Shown: positions 1 to 8,025, counted from the stretch's first letter. The stretch: 38,110 nt of DNA from Pseudotabrizicola sp. (GCF_030656345.1 NZ_JAUSNR010000031.1:1-38110); one strand, 5' to 3'. Notes: generated from the letters alone by a model not told the origin. Numbers and translations are program-made.

Positions 1-837
1 CTGCCCCAGTCGCAGGCCCTGAAATCCGCGGGCTGCGTCGAGATCCATGAAGAGCAAGCATCGGGAGGGAACCGCGCGCGGCCTGTGCTGGCCCGCGTGC
101 TCGAGCGGATCGGCAAGGGCGACACGCTGGTGGTGGTGCGCATCGACCGCCTGGCGCGGTCGCTCTCCCACCTCCTCGAGGTGATCGAACGGCTGGAGGC
201 CAAGAACGCCTTCTTCCGATCGCTCATGGACCCGATCGACACGTCCTCCCCGCAGGGCAAGTTCACCCTCCAGGTCTTGGGCGCCGCCGCCGAGTTTGAG
301 CGTGCCCTGATCCGCGAACGCACCAAGGCGGGGTTGGCCAGCGCACGAACCAAAGGCCGGGTCGGCGGCAATCCGGGCCTGCGCGCCCGTGATCCGGCCG
401 CGCTGCGCAAGGTGCGGCTGGCGCGGCAGGACGGCTATATGGAGCGCCTCAATGAGACGGCGCAAGACTGGGTCCCCCATGTCCGTCGCCTGCGCCCCGA
501 TATGGCCTGGGAGGACGTGCTGCGTATCGTCAACGGCCCCTTGCCCCGCGAGCGCCGATGGACCCAAAGCCGCTTGCTACGTGCCGTGAACGCCTATGTG
601 CGCGACGGCTTTCTGCCCGAGACTGTGCTGGCCCGCGCCGGCCGCCGCGAAACCGACGACCGCCTGCCCGCCATCGTCGCCGCCATCAAAGGCGCGGATC
701 CCGACATCACGCTTCAGGCAATCTGCACCCGACTGGAAGCAATGCGCGAGCGCACGCCCCGCGGGCGGACAAGCTGGCAGCCGTCATCCGTGAAGATGCT
801 GCTGGAGAGGGCTGAGAGGCTGGGGCTGCTTGCGTGA
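1..837 (+). CDS. Serine recombinase (resolvase/invertase family), 5' end cut by window edge
   Basis: The frame is open from base 1, so the catalytic-serine start of the protein lies outside the window. The visible part carries the resolvase core: RVLERIGKGDTLVVVRIDRLARS, with the conserved arginines of the DRLAR block, then the QGKFTLQVLGAAAEFERALIRERT segment that forms the long E helix. A C-terminal region of about 150 residues follows, probably DNA-binding. An internal ATG-less GTG/CTG at about 85 is not a convincing start because the upstream residues (AGC..I.EE.ASG...RP) also match the family. It lies just upstream of repA, a common position for plasmid multimer-resolution or invertase genes. 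Family assignment is firm; whether it resolves dimers or inverts DNA cannot be said. Confidence 0.85.
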   Translation: MPQSQALKSAGCVEIHEEQASGGNRARPVLARVLERIGKGDTLVVVRIDRLARSLSHLLEVIERLEAKNAFFRSLMDPIDTSSPQGKFTLQVLGAAAEFERALIRERTKAGLASARTKGRVGGNPGLRARDPAALRKVRLARQDGYMERLNETAQDWVPHVRRLRPDMAWEDVLRIVNGPLPRERRWTQSRLLRAVNAYVRDGFLPETVLARAGRRETDDRLPAIVAAIKGADPDITLQAICTRLEAMRERTPRGRTSWQPSSVKMLLERAERLGLLA

Positions 838-1094
838 AGTCGTGGGAATCGGTCGCGCGATTCTGAAGATCTGCGTTAGGTAGGCATCGACAATACATGT
901 TGTGGCCATGACATCGCGGGCTACGAACTGTTGAAGTGCTCTGCGAACAAGGCCGCCCAAGACGCTGATACTTCACGGTTTTTTCTCGTCAGGAATCTGC
1001 CGCCTCAACACCTCTAGGCCGCTCAACGGATTGGGCTGGATTTACTCACCAAAACTGTTAAGGTCTACAAAACAATAAAGACTTGAGGGCAGTG

Positions 1095-2276
1095 ATGAGC
1101 GGGATACGGGCATCTCAAAGATTCGATGTCATGTCCAAGCGGCTCGGTAGCCGGTTGCGTGAACATGCGCAGGAGACGTTCCCACCGGATGCCCAGAAGG
1201 GTCTCCGTCGCTTCGCGATGCGGGAAGCCGCCGATCTGCTTCGGATCAACCAGAACACCTTCCGCCATCATGTGTCAAATCTCGAAGGCTTTCCGGAAGG
1301 CATCCTCGAGGGTGGCAACCGCCGCAGCTTCACTGCCGAGGACATGGTCGAAGCCCAACGCGTCCTTCTTGAGACGGGTAGGATCAAGCCCGATGAACAC
1401 CCTCACAGAAGAGCCGGCGAACCGTGCCAGGTCGTGACGATCTTCAACCTGAAGGGCGGCAGCGCAAAAACGTCGACCGTTGCTCATGTTGGTCAGCTTC
1501 TGGGCCTTCGCGGCTATCGGGTCCTGCTCATCGACCTCGACAGCCAGGCAAGTCTGACAAACCTGTTCGGGGTTACCCCTGAGCTCGATCCGGACATGCC
1601 GACCTCCTACGATCTGATCCGATCCGAGGGGCCCCTGCCCGCCTCAGATATCATTCGCAAAACGAACTTCCCGACAGTGGATCTGATCCCGGCCTCCATG
1701 GACATCATGGAGTACGAGTTCGAGGTCGCTTTGAGCTTCAGACACGGCGCCACCACCTTCCACAGTCGGATCCGTGAAGCGCTTGAGCCTGTCCTGAGCC
1801 GATATGATGTGGTGATCTTCGACACCCCGCCGCAGCTGAACTTCTCGGTGATCTCCGCCCTCTTTGCTTCCACTGGGGTCCTGATCCCGCTCAACGCGTC
1901 CATGCTTGATGTGATGTCTCTGGCTAGCTTTCTCGGCATGGCGAGCAACCTGATGGGCGTCGTCGAGGCGCATGCTCCCGAGCACGGCCTGAACTTCGTT
2001 CGGGTGCTGATCACCCGGTACGAGAACACCGACGGTCCACAGGTCCAGATCTCTTCTCTGCTTCGAACGGTCCTTGGCGATGCGGTCCTCCCTGCCGAGT
2101 TCCTGAAGTCGACGGCGGTAGGTGATGCCGCAAACACCCAGCAGAGCATCTTTGAGGTCGAACCCCGCGACGTGAACCGCAGAACATACGAGCGTGCGAT
2201 CGAGTCCGTTTCACGCGTGACCGATGAAGTTGAGCGCGAAATCCTCAAGGCATGGGGGCGTAGTCATGGCGCGTAA
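1095..2276 (+). CDS. repA: RepA, ParA-type partition ATPase of a repABC replicon
   Basis: 393-residue ParA/MinD-family ATPase that segregates the plasmid with RepB and, in repABC systems, represses its own operon. The N-terminal third holds a winged-helix/HTH-like segment (FAMREAADLLRINQNTFRHHVSN). The deviant Walker A is KGGSAKTS (usual form KGGSGKTT), followed by VLLIDLDSQASLTNLFG and the FDTPPQLNFSV block. ATG at 1095 is preferred because GAGGG sits about five bases upstream; a TTG at 1083 would add four residues. The gene overlaps repB by 11 bases, indicating translational coupling. The S-A change in Walker A is mild and should not be read as loss of function. Confidence 0.93.
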   Translation: MSGIRASQRFDVMSKRLGSRLREHAQETFPPDAQKGLRRFAMREAADLLRINQNTFRHHVSNLEGFPEGILEGGNRRSFTAEDMVEAQRVLLETGRIKPDEHPHRRAGEPCQVVTIFNLKGGSAKTSTVAHVGQLLGLRGYRVLLIDLDSQASLTNLFGVTPELDPDMPTSYDLIRSEGPLPASDIIRKTNFPTVDLIPASMDIMEYEFEVALSFRHGATTFHSRIREALEPVLSRYDVVIFDTPPQLNFSVISALFASTGVLIPLNASMLDVMSLASFLGMASNLMGVVEAHAPEHGLNFVRVLITRYENTDGPQVQISSLLRTVLGDAVLPAEFLKSTAVGDAANTQQSIFEVEPRDVNRRTYERAIESVSRVTDEVEREILKAWGRSHGA

Positions 2277-3195
2277 GGTCTTCGGGGACTCACTCAAGAA
2301 CGCGATGGGTAAAGCGTCAACGTCGGATGAGGATGCGGATATCGATCTGAAGCGCACGAGCCCAACTGTCGCTCGAGCGCAAGCATCGGTGTTGGAAGAA
2401 GACAAACACGCCACGCGCTTGATCGACCCGAGCACTGTGCGAATGTCCGCGGTCATGGATCGCATCGATCCGAGCGATGGCCTCGAGGAGCTCGTCGCGT
2501 CGATCCGTGAGCACGGGCAAAAGGTTCCGGTTCTTGTCCGCCGAACCCAAGACGGGGCACTTGAGATCGTCTATGGACGCCGCAGGCTTCTCGCCTGTCG
2601 TGAACTTGGTCAGAAAGTGCGCGCCACGGTCATGGAGATGACCGAAGAGGAAGCACTGATCGCCCAGGGCGTAGAGAACAATGCCCGCCAAGACCCCTCG
2701 TTTATCGAGAGGGCCCTGTTCGTCGCTGGGATCATTCGGGAACTTGGTAAAACTGACGAGACACGCAAGAACGCCCAGACCATCGCCTATCGGGCACTTC
2801 AGATCGACGAGTCGCTCGTCTCGCGGATGAACCGTATCGCCACCGGCATTCCGATGGAGCTGATTCATGCCATCGGACCTGCACATGGCGTTGGTCGGCG
2901 GGTCTGGGAGAAGCTTTTCAGGCTGTGCGAGAAGGACGTCGCGAGAGCCAGAGAAGTTGCCCGTGAAATCCCCCGCAACTTGCCAGGCCCGGACCGACTT
3001 GACGCAGCGGTCGCGCTGCTCACGGCCACCAAGGCAGCTACACCCAAGGTTGAGCACGGTGAGCGCGTGAAGATCGGCCGCAAAGGCAACCGCATCACCA
3101 TCGATGTGGACGCTGACCTTGCCCCGCGCGTTGAAGACGCCATCCGAAAGCTGATCAGCGAGCTTCTTGACCGCGGTCAAGATGGCCCAGAGTGA
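2266..3195 (+). CDS. repB: RepB, ParB-type centromere-binding protein
   Basis: 309-residue ParB/RepB-family protein that binds parS and links the plasmid to RepA. Visible are the N-terminal ParB/sulfiredoxin-fold block (IDPSDGLEELVASIREHGQKVPVLVR, VYGRRRLLACRELG), the ENNARQDPSFIERA motif (box II type) and a downstream HTH region (AQTIAYRALQIDESLVSRMNRI). ATG at 2266 (MARKVF) is chosen because a GGGGG stretch lies seven bases upstream; a longer in-frame start at 2224 would sit deep in repA. Its 3' end contains one of the three identical parS-like palindromes, so the site is translated as LLDRGQD. Confidence 0.92.
   Translation: MARKVFGDSLKNAMGKASTSDEDADIDLKRTSPTVARAQASVLEEDKHATRLIDPSTVRMSAVMDRIDPSDGLEELVASIREHGQKVPVLVRRTQDGALEIVYGRRRLLACRELGQKVRATVMEMTEEEALIAQGVENNARQDPSFIERALFVAGIIRELGKTDETRKNAQTIAYRALQIDESLVSRMNRIATGIPMELIHAIGPAHGVGRRVWEKLFRLCEKDVARAREVAREIPRNLPGPDRLDAAVALLTATKAATPKVEHGERVKIGRKGNRITIDVDADLAPRVEDAIRKLISELLDRGQDGPE
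3166..3181. promoter_or_regulatory. parS-like palindrome 1 (inside repB)
   Basis: Perfect 16-bp palindrome CTTGACCGCGGTCAAG. Identical copies occur at 3207-3222 and 4530-4545. Number, identity and position around repB/repC match the centromere sites of repABC plasmids. This copy lies in the last codons of repB. Confidence 0.82.
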
Positions 3196-3206
3196 CGACC
3201 CCGTGT

Positions 3207-3222
3207 CTTGACCGCGGTCAAG
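3207..3222. promoter_or_regulatory. parS-like palindrome 2 (repB-repC gap)
   Basis: Second perfect copy of CTTGACCGCGGTCAAG, 41 bp centre to centre from the first, just after the repB stop codon. Flanking bases (TCTTGACC...TCAAGAT) are also shared with copy 1. Confidence 0.85.
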
Positions 3223-3264
3223 ATATCAAGAGCAACGAGCAGAAAACGAAAGGAGGACCGGCTA

Positions 3265-3320
3265 GAAAAGGAAAGACCCCCCGAAAGCGGTGCTTCCGAA
3301 GGGCCTCAATCAGTCTCGAC
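3265..3320 (-). ncRNA. incA: Antisense counter-transcribed RNA (incompatibility RNA) between repB and repC
   Basis: repABC plasmids encode a small antisense RNA here that limits repC expression and sets copy number and incompatibility. On the minus strand a promoter (TTGAAC, 17-bp spacer, TATCAA) would start transcription near 3320. The predicted RNA of about 55 nt has a 5' stem (AATCAG/CTGATT) and ends in an 11-bp G/C-rich hairpin (3277-3303) followed by a T-rich stretch. Size, place and structure match the known class; the exact ends are inferred. No sequence-similarity search was possible. Confidence 0.75.
3266..3303 (-). terminator. Intrinsic terminator of the antisense RNA
   Basis: Minus-strand hairpin with arms at 3292-3303 and 3277-3288 and a 3-nt loop (11 pairs including G-T wobbles), followed by TCTTTCCTTTT. 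Confidence 0.65.
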
Positions 3321-3326
3321 ACCTGA

Positions 3327-3355
3327 TTGATACCCCCAAAACGAATCGAGTTCAA
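3327..3355 (-). promoter_or_regulatory. Promoter of the antisense RNA
   Basis: Read on the minus strand: -35 TTGAAC (3350-3355), exactly 17 bp spacer, -10 TATCAA (3327-3332). It is close to the sigma-70 consensus and correctly placed for a strong constitutive counter-transcript. Confidence 0.65.
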
Positions 3356-3374
3356 CACCGCTCGCGGTGACCGG

Positions 3375-3390
3375 GGAAGCTTTTTCTTCC
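3375..3390 (+). promoter_or_regulatory. Small hairpin before repC start
   Basis: GGAAG (3375-3379) pairs with CTTCC (3386-3390) around a T-rich loop, nine bases before the repC ATG. In repABC replicons a leader structure of this kind blocks the repC ribosome site when antisense RNA is bound. The role here is inferred from position. Confidence 0.45.
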
Positions 3391-3398
3391 GAAACACT

Positions 3399-4508
3399 AT
3401 GAGACATGTAACCCAAACACGAACCGCCATGGCGGAACCGAGAGCTGTTGCCTGCCCTACTATCTACGAACTTCTGGGACCGGTACGCGCCCTGCGGAAA
3501 GAACTTGGCCTGACGAGCAACGACATCACAGTCTTGACGGCCCTGATCAGCTTTCTTCCCCGTGATCGACAAACCACAAGTGGTGAGACCCCACCCAAAC
3601 TTACCGTTGTGTTCCCCTCCAATGCTTCCTTGTCTGAGCGCGCAAACGGCGTCGATGAGAGAACCCTACGTCGCTGCTTGGGCCGTCTTGACGCAGCCGG
3701 CCTCATTGACCGGAAGAACTCGGCAAACGGCAAACGCTTCCCCCTGCGGTATGGCGGCATCATCCGGGACGCGTTTGGGATCGACCTGAACCCACTGATA
3801 CAGAACCACGACGCACTGGCGGCCGAAGCGTTGAAGGTTGCGGAGAAGCGTGAACGCCTTCGCTCCCTCAGGGCAGAAGCACTAGCACTGCGCGCATCCC
3901 TCCTTCAGGACCAGCGCCTCGACGAAGCGCGGTTGTCCTCACTCGGAGCGATCAGGAACATCCTTCGACGAGCAACCCTCACGGTTGATGCAGTCTTGCA
4001 GATCATCGGTGATCTCCGAGAACTCGGAGCCAACGCCGCGCAGAGCTACGGAGAGTGCGAGAATTCAAGCGCGCCCGTGGACGAAATCCAATCACGCGAC
4101 CAAGCCCTCACCCAAGATTGCACGCGCGAAATGTCCGCCAGGAACGGGCAAAATGACCGGCAGATAGAGTCCATAAAAAAAGAACTTATTAAGAAAGACG
4201 CGCAGGCAAAGCAGACCAGCGCTGACCAAAAGATTGCGGCGCCCTCCATGAACCGAGACCCTGCAAAAATGTCATGGACAGACTTCACACATGTCTCTGA
4301 CTTCTTTCCAGACCCACCTCGAACAGGAGAAGCCCTCAACCGCGTTCTCTTCGATATCGGGCGATTGCTTAGAATACGCCAAGAAAAGCTGATGCGTGGC
4401 CTCCAGAAAACCGGCGCTGGACGGCTTCTAGTGATCTTAGATTACCTGTTGGGGAAAGGAGAAACGATCAGGCAGCCCGAGGCATACTTTGAAACGATCC
4501 TGGGCTAA
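3399..4508 (+). CDS. repC: RepC, replication initiator
   Basis: 369-residue initiator of the repABC family, which acts at an origin usually located inside its own gene. Recognised by the N-terminal winged-helix region: LGPVRALRKELGLTSNDITVLTALISFLP, then TVVFPSNASLSERANGVDERTLRRCLGRLDAAGLIDRKNSANGKRFPLR. A variable coiled middle and a C-terminal domain ending in a YLLGKG.TIRQPEAYFETIL-type motif follow. Start at 3399 is the first ATG after the regulatory leader; 3429 is an alternative, and a TTG at 3327 would read through the antisense region. The gene is visibly richer in A+T than its neighbours. Confidence 0.92.
   Translation: MRHVTQTRTAMAEPRAVACPTIYELLGPVRALRKELGLTSNDITVLTALISFLPRDRQTTSGETPPKLTVVFPSNASLSERANGVDERTLRRCLGRLDAAGLIDRKNSANGKRFPLRYGGIIRDAFGIDLNPLIQNHDALAAEALKVAEKRERLRSLRAEALALRASLLQDQRLDEARLSSLGAIRNILRRATLTVDAVLQIIGDLRELGANAAQSYGECENSSAPVDEIQSRDQALTQDCTREMSARNGQNDRQIESIKKELIKKDAQAKQTSADQKIAAPSMNRDPAKMSWTDFTHVSDFFPDPPRTGEALNRVLFDIGRLLRIRQEKLMRGLQKTGAGRLLVILDYLLGKGETIRQPEAYFETILG
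4160..4215. other. A+T-rich patch in repC, candidate oriV
   Basis: The stretch around 4168-4200 (AGTCCATAAAAAAAGAAC... ending TTATTAAG) is the most A+T-rich part of repC in otherwise G+C-rich DNA. repABC origins are generally inside repC, so this is the best candidate for the unwinding region. No iterons are seen; position only is inferred. Confidence 0.3.
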
Positions 4509-4529
4509 TAGAACATGCAGCTTGGATTT

Positions 4530-4545
4530 CTTGACCGCGGTCAAG
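4530..4545. promoter_or_regulatory. parS-like palindrome 3 (downstream of repC)
   Basis: Third perfect copy of CTTGACCGCGGTCAAG, 21 bp after repC and about 95 bp before the large ParB-like gene. It could serve RepB, the second ParB, or both. Confidence 0.82.
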
Positions 4546-4638
4546 AACGCCGAAGAGAGGGAAAGGTTGGGGGTTTGAGGGGTGACGGGAGGTGAGATCG
4601 GGAGAGTGGCTTCCGGCGCCCGTCGTGGAGAAGATCTG

Positions 4639-6810
4639 ATGGCGAAAGCAGCCCAGAAAATCACCCTGTCCCCCTCACGGGACATCCCCTTCGACAAGCT
4701 CGTGCTGAGCCAATCCAACGTGCGGCGCATCAAGGCGGGCGTCTCGGTCGAGGAACTTGCAGAGGACATCGGGCGGCGCGGCCTGCTGCAGGGCTTGAAC
4801 GTCCGGCCCATGCTCGATGCCGAGGGCGTCGAAACCGGGCTGTTCGAAATCCCGGCCGGTGGTCGTCGCTTCCAGGCGCTGTCGCTGCTGGTGAAGCAGA
4901 AGCGGCTGGCGAAGTCGGCGCCGATCCCTTGCATTGTGCGGGATGCGGCGTCGGAGATCCTCGCCGAGGACGACTCGCTGGCGGAGAACATGCAGCGCGT
5001 CGCCCTGCACCCGCTCGACCAGTTCCGCGCATTCCAGGCCCTGCGCGAGAAGGGTCAGGGCGAGGAAGCGATCGCGGCCGCCTTCTTCGTCACGCCGCAG
5101 ATCGTCAGGCAGCGCCTGAAGCTCGCCTCCGTGGCCCCTGACCTGCTCGAAGTCTATGCCGAGGAGGGGATGACGCTCGAGCAGCTGATGGCCTTCACGG
5201 TGAACCCGGATCACGCGCGTCAGGTGCAGGTCTGGGAGGCTGTGAAGAACTCCTGGAACAAGGAGCCTTACGCGATCCGGCGTATGCTGACCGAGACCTC
5301 GGTCCGGGCGTCTGATCGTCGCGCGGTCTTCGTCGGGGTCGATGCCTATGAGGCGGCGGACGGTGTCGTCCTGCGTGATCTCTTCCAGGGCGATGACGGT
5401 GGGTGGCTCGAGGACCCTGCCCTTCTCGACCGGTTGGTCACCGAGAAGCTTCAGGCTGAAGCCGAGGCGCTGGTCGCCGAAGGCTGGAAGTGGATCGAGG
5501 TGGCGACCGACCTGCCCTATGGCTACAGCCACGGTCTGCGGCGTCTCGCCGGTGAACCCGCGCCGATGGCCGACGAGGAAAGCGCGGCCCACGCTGTGCT
5601 CCTCGCCGAGTACCGCGCGTTGGAGGAGGAATACTCCGGCCAAGACGAATACCCCGAGGAGATCGATGCCCGGCTCGGTCAGCTCGAGATGGCGATGGAA
5701 GCGCTCGAACAACGGCCTCTGATCTACGATGATGCCGAGATCCCGCGCGCGGGCGTCTTCGTCACACTGGATCGGGACGGCAGTCTCGCGGTCTATCGCG
5801 GCTATGTCCGGCCCGAGGACGAGCCGCGCGAGGAGGCCGCGGTCCGAGATGGAGATGGCGCGGATGCGATGGGGCAGGGGGGTGATGCTGGTGGTTCCGA
5901 CTGGCAAGCGTCGGTGTCGTCCGGGGGCGGCACCGTCATCACCTCGGGAGGTCAGCCAATCGGCGCTGAACCGTCCGAGGAGGACGACGACGGCGCGTTG
6001 AAGCCGCTACCCGAGCGGCTGGTCATGGAACTGACGGCCCACCGGACCCTCGCACTGCGCGAAGCCATCGGGCGGTCGCCGGATGTCGCGCTGACGCTCC
6101 TGCTCCTGAAGCTGGTGACGGACACCTTCCGTACCTCCTCTGCGACGGGCAGCTGTCTCGAGGCATCGGTGCGTCACGTCTACATGTCGGCGCAGGCGCC
6201 CGATCTGAAGGACAGCATCGCTGCCAAGCTGGTCGACGAGCGTCACGCTGGATGGGAGGCCGATCTGCCTCTCGGCGACGATGCCGCGCTCTGGGACTAT
6301 CTGACGGTCCTCGACCAGGGCAGCCGTCTGGCGCTCCTCGCGCACTGCCTCAGCTTCGGGATCAATGCGCTCCATGAGAAGGTGAACCCATATGGCGCGG
6401 GCATCTCCGCCAGCGGCCTGACCCGCCGCATGGCCCATGCTGATTTCGTGGCGCGAGCTGTCGATCTCGACATGGTCGAAGCGGGCTGGGAGCCGACGGT
6501 TGATGGCTACCTCAACCGTGTGCCCAAAGCCCGGATCCTCGAGGCCGTGCGCGAGGCGAAGGGGGAGGGGACTGCGCAGCTCCTCGATCACCTGAAGAAG
6601 GGCGAGATGGCCACGGAAGCCGAGCGGCTCCTCAAGGGAAGCGGCTGGTTGCCCGAGGTCCTGCGCCGGGCCGATCTGGTGACGTTCGACGGCGAGGCGG
6701 TCGGAGAAGGGCAGGGGGAGGACGCTGGCCAGCTCGAAGAGGTCGATCTCCCGGCCTTCCTGATGGCTGATTTGCCCGACGGCAATGCCTCGATGATGGC
6801 CGCAGAGTGA
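4639..6810 (+). CDS. Large ParB/RepB-like nuclease-domain protein
   Basis: 723-residue protein with an N-terminal ParB/Srx-fold domain (IPFDKLVLSQSNVRRIKAG at about residue 17, IGRRGLLQGLNVRP, then a GGRRFQAL-type box and AENMQRVALHPLDQFRAF) and an HTH (AIAAAFFVTPQIVRQRLKL). It has a long C-terminal half that I do not recognise, rich in acidic residues. ATG 4639 is chosen over an earlier in-frame start because GTGGAG lies eight bases upstream. True RepB is the shorter protein upstream; this longer type is often carried separately on alphaproteobacterial plasmids, and its role in partition is unproven. It may act in gene regulation or plasmid maintenance. Confidence 0.85.
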   Translation: MAKAAQKITLSPSRDIPFDKLVLSQSNVRRIKAGVSVEELAEDIGRRGLLQGLNVRPMLDAEGVETGLFEIPAGGRRFQALSLLVKQKRLAKSAPIPCIVRDAASEILAEDDSLAENMQRVALHPLDQFRAFQALREKGQGEEAIAAAFFVTPQIVRQRLKLASVAPDLLEVYAEEGMTLEQLMAFTVNPDHARQVQVWEAVKNSWNKEPYAIRRMLTETSVRASDRRAVFVGVDAYEAADGVVLRDLFQGDDGGWLEDPALLDRLVTEKLQAEAEALVAEGWKWIEVATDLPYGYSHGLRRLAGEPAPMADEESAAHAVLLAEYRALEEEYSGQDEYPEEIDARLGQLEMAMEALEQRPLIYDDAEIPRAGVFVTLDRDGSLAVYRGYVRPEDEPREEAAVRDGDGADAMGQGGDAGGSDWQASVSSGGGTVITSGGQPIGAEPSEEDDDGALKPLPERLVMELTAHRTLALREAIGRSPDVALTLLLLKLVTDTFRTSSATGSCLEASVRHVYMSAQAPDLKDSIAAKLVDERHAGWEADLPLGDDAALWDYLTVLDQGSRLALLAHCLSFGINALHEKVNPYGAGISASGLTRRMAHADFVARAVDLDMVEAGWEPTVDGYLNRVPKARILEAVREAKGEGTAQLLDHLKKGEMATEAERLLKGSGWLPEVLRRADLVTFDGEAVGEGQGEDAGQLEEVDLPAFLMADLPDGNASMMAAE

Positions 6811-6823
6811 TCTGAGCCATCTG

Positions 6824-6843
6824 GGGGCGGGGAAACCCGCCCC
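6824..6843 (+). terminator. Hairpin after large parB-like gene
   Basis: Perfect 8-bp stem GGGGCGGG / CCCGCCCC with a GAAA loop, 14 bp after the stop codon. It is followed only by TCATT, so it is a weak intrinsic terminator or mRNA-end stabiliser. Confidence 0.5.
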
Positions 6844-6910
6844 TCATTCCAACAAAATACAGTAATATCAATATGATGAATGCGAACGCTCCCATTCGGG
6901 ATGAGGAAAC

Positions 6911-7384
6911 ATGTCTGCAAAAACCATTCTCAACACTGCCCCCCTTGGGGCGCTGATCCGCTACACTGACGGCAGTCCCAAGCCGCCAGCACGCTTCACC
7001 AAAAAGCTGGCGACCTGGGAGCGTTCAAACGGCGCCGGTCGTCTTGTGAAAAAGGAACCGCCGCGCGTCTACCCGACATGGACCGCGCCTGCGAGTTTCA
7101 CACTGCATGAGGGGAACTTCGCCTCGGACGGGGTCATCCTCGTCACCATCATGCGCAGCCATTCAGCGGACAGCCGGTTGGTCTTCGAGGTCGCCGAGGA
7201 ACCACAGCTGGGGCAGGTCCGCGTGCTTCTGGACTTCGGTGGCAACACCGAGCTCCTGCATCTGGCGGAATCGATCACCGCGGCCGAGCTCTGGATCGCA
7301 CGAGAGGGCTATCGCAACGCGCGGCTCGAGATCGTCGGTGCCGAGGACGGCGATAGGGCAGGGGACGCAGACCTGGCCGCCTGA
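6911..7384 (+). CDS. Hypothetical protein next to ParB-like gene
   Basis: 157 residues, no family recognised. It has a basic N-terminal third (PPARFTKKLATWERSNGAGRLVKKEPPRVYP), then a beta-rich segment (ASFTLHEGNFASDGVILVTI) and an acidic C-terminus. There is no signal peptide or membrane helix, so it is probably cytoplasmic. The start is supported by GAGGAA at -10. Strong codon bias like the neighbours argues for a real gene. It lies 100 bp after the large ParB-like gene but beyond a hairpin, so it may have its own promoter. Confidence 0.75.
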   Translation: MSAKTILNTAPLGALIRYTDGSPKPPARFTKKLATWERSNGAGRLVKKEPPRVYPTWTAPASFTLHEGNFASDGVILVTIMRSHSADSRLVFEVAEEPQLGQVRVLLDFGGNTELLHLAESITAAELWIAREGYRNARLEIVGAEDGDRAGDADLAA

Positions 7385-7399
7385 GCCCTGACACTGCGT

Positions 7400-7428
7400 G
7401 AGGGGCCTGCCGAAGGGGCGGGCCTCTC
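7400..7428 (+). terminator. Terminator-like hairpin
   Basis: Arms 7400-7411 and 7417-7428 pair over 12 bases with two G-T wobbles and a 5-nt loop, 15 bp after the stop codon. There is no T-run. Confidence 0.45.
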
Positions 7429-7732
7429 ACCGACCACACCCTCGTCCCGCGATGACGCGGGGCGCCAGAGGATCCATGCCCCAAGACGGAGGTCTTCAAC
7501 CAAGAGCCTGCCCGGGAGGCTGGCGGCGTTCCAAGCATCAGCGGGACAACCGGCTCCAGTCGTCAGGGCACCATCCCCCGCTCGCCATTCCCTTCCTTGC
7601 CCCGAATCCTGGCATCAAAATCAACCCGCGGGGGGTCGGACTACGGGCGAGCCCGTGCCGCCGGGCGGATTCGGACGAGCCGAACGCACCCGGTGATGTC
7701 AGCCAGTATTCGGGCCTTCGAGGTCCTGTCGC

Positions 7733-7751
7733 GCGGGGGATGGTCCCCCGC
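7733..7751 (+). promoter_or_regulatory. Leader hairpin before small membrane-protein gene
   Basis: GCGGGGGA / TCCCCCGC, perfect 8-bp stem with a 3-nt loop, ending ten bases before the AGGAG of the next gene. It is too far from the ATG to sequester it fully, and may stabilise or regulate the mRNA. Confidence 0.4.
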
Positions 7752-7773
7752 CTCCAAGACAGGAGCCCAAAAG

Positions 7774-7950
7774 ATGTCCCGTAAAGATGCACACGCCTTC
7801 GCCGCCTCCCTCGCCGCCACGCTCATGGTCTCGATCGTCGTCTTCCAGGCAGGGGATGGAACCTTCGGCGCAGTCCCCGCCGATGAAATCGACGGCGACG
7901 AGGTCGTGATCGTCTCGGAGTATGACCCGTTCCAGATTATGGCCCGCTGA
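7774..7950 (+). CDS. Small membrane-anchored or secreted protein, C-terminus replaced by the RIT-like element
   Basis: 58 residues starting MSRKDAHAFAASLAATLMVSIVVFQAG: a short basic N-terminus and one hydrophobic helix (about residues 8-25), then an acidic tail. AGGAG lies about eight bases before the ATG. From codon 47-48 onward the coding sequence lies in the terminal inverted repeat of the mobile element, which supplies the ending SEYDPFQIMAR. An in-frame piece reading SEYDPFG-stop lies on the far side of the element (13856-13879) and is probably the original ending. Function unknown. Confidence 0.65.
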   Translation: MSRKDAHAFAASLAATLMVSIVVFQAGDGTFGAVPADEIDGDEVVIVSEYDPFQIMAR

Positions 7951-8025
7951 GGGCCATGACGCCTGCAAGCCCTTGTTGCGCCGAGCTTTTCGCTCGGCGC
8001 TACGCACTTGGAAGTGCGCATAATC
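7914..8025 (+). repeat. Left 112-bp terminal inverted repeat
   Basis: Matches the reverse complement of 13723-13834 at 111 of 112 positions. It contains the hairpins GCCGAGC/GCTCGGC (about 7980-7998) and GCACTT-GG-AAGTGC (about 8004-8017). It starts inside the coding end of the small gene and ends at the stop codon of the third recombinase. Confidence 0.9.

Larger units (their letters stand above)
7385..7773. other. Gene-free stretch with strong hairpins
   Basis: I see no convincing gene. It contains a 12-bp stem with two wobbles at 7400-7428 directly after the preceding gene (terminator-like but without a T-run), a smaller CCCGCG/CGCGGG hairpin near 7446, and a perfect 8-bp stem at 7733-7751 just before the ribosome site of the next small gene. 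Open frames crossing it have poor codon use. Confidence 0.6.

Noticed and set aside
1021..1094. Possible repA promoter (TTGGGC with TGTTAA, or TTTACT with TACAAA)
   Set aside because: Spacers are 19 bp and the matches are weak; nothing distinguishes one choice from chance.
2317..3180. Long minus-strand frame opposite repB
   Set aside because: It is a shadow of repB: repB has family motifs and the reverse frame has none.
4675..5907. 410-codon minus-strand frame inside the large ParB-like gene
   Set aside because: The sense frame has a recognisable ParB domain and a ribosome site; the reverse frame is a by-product of G+C-rich codon use.
7538..7773. Short frames in the gap before the small membrane-protein gene
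   Set aside because: Codon use and composition are poor, no start signal is present, and strong hairpins cross them.
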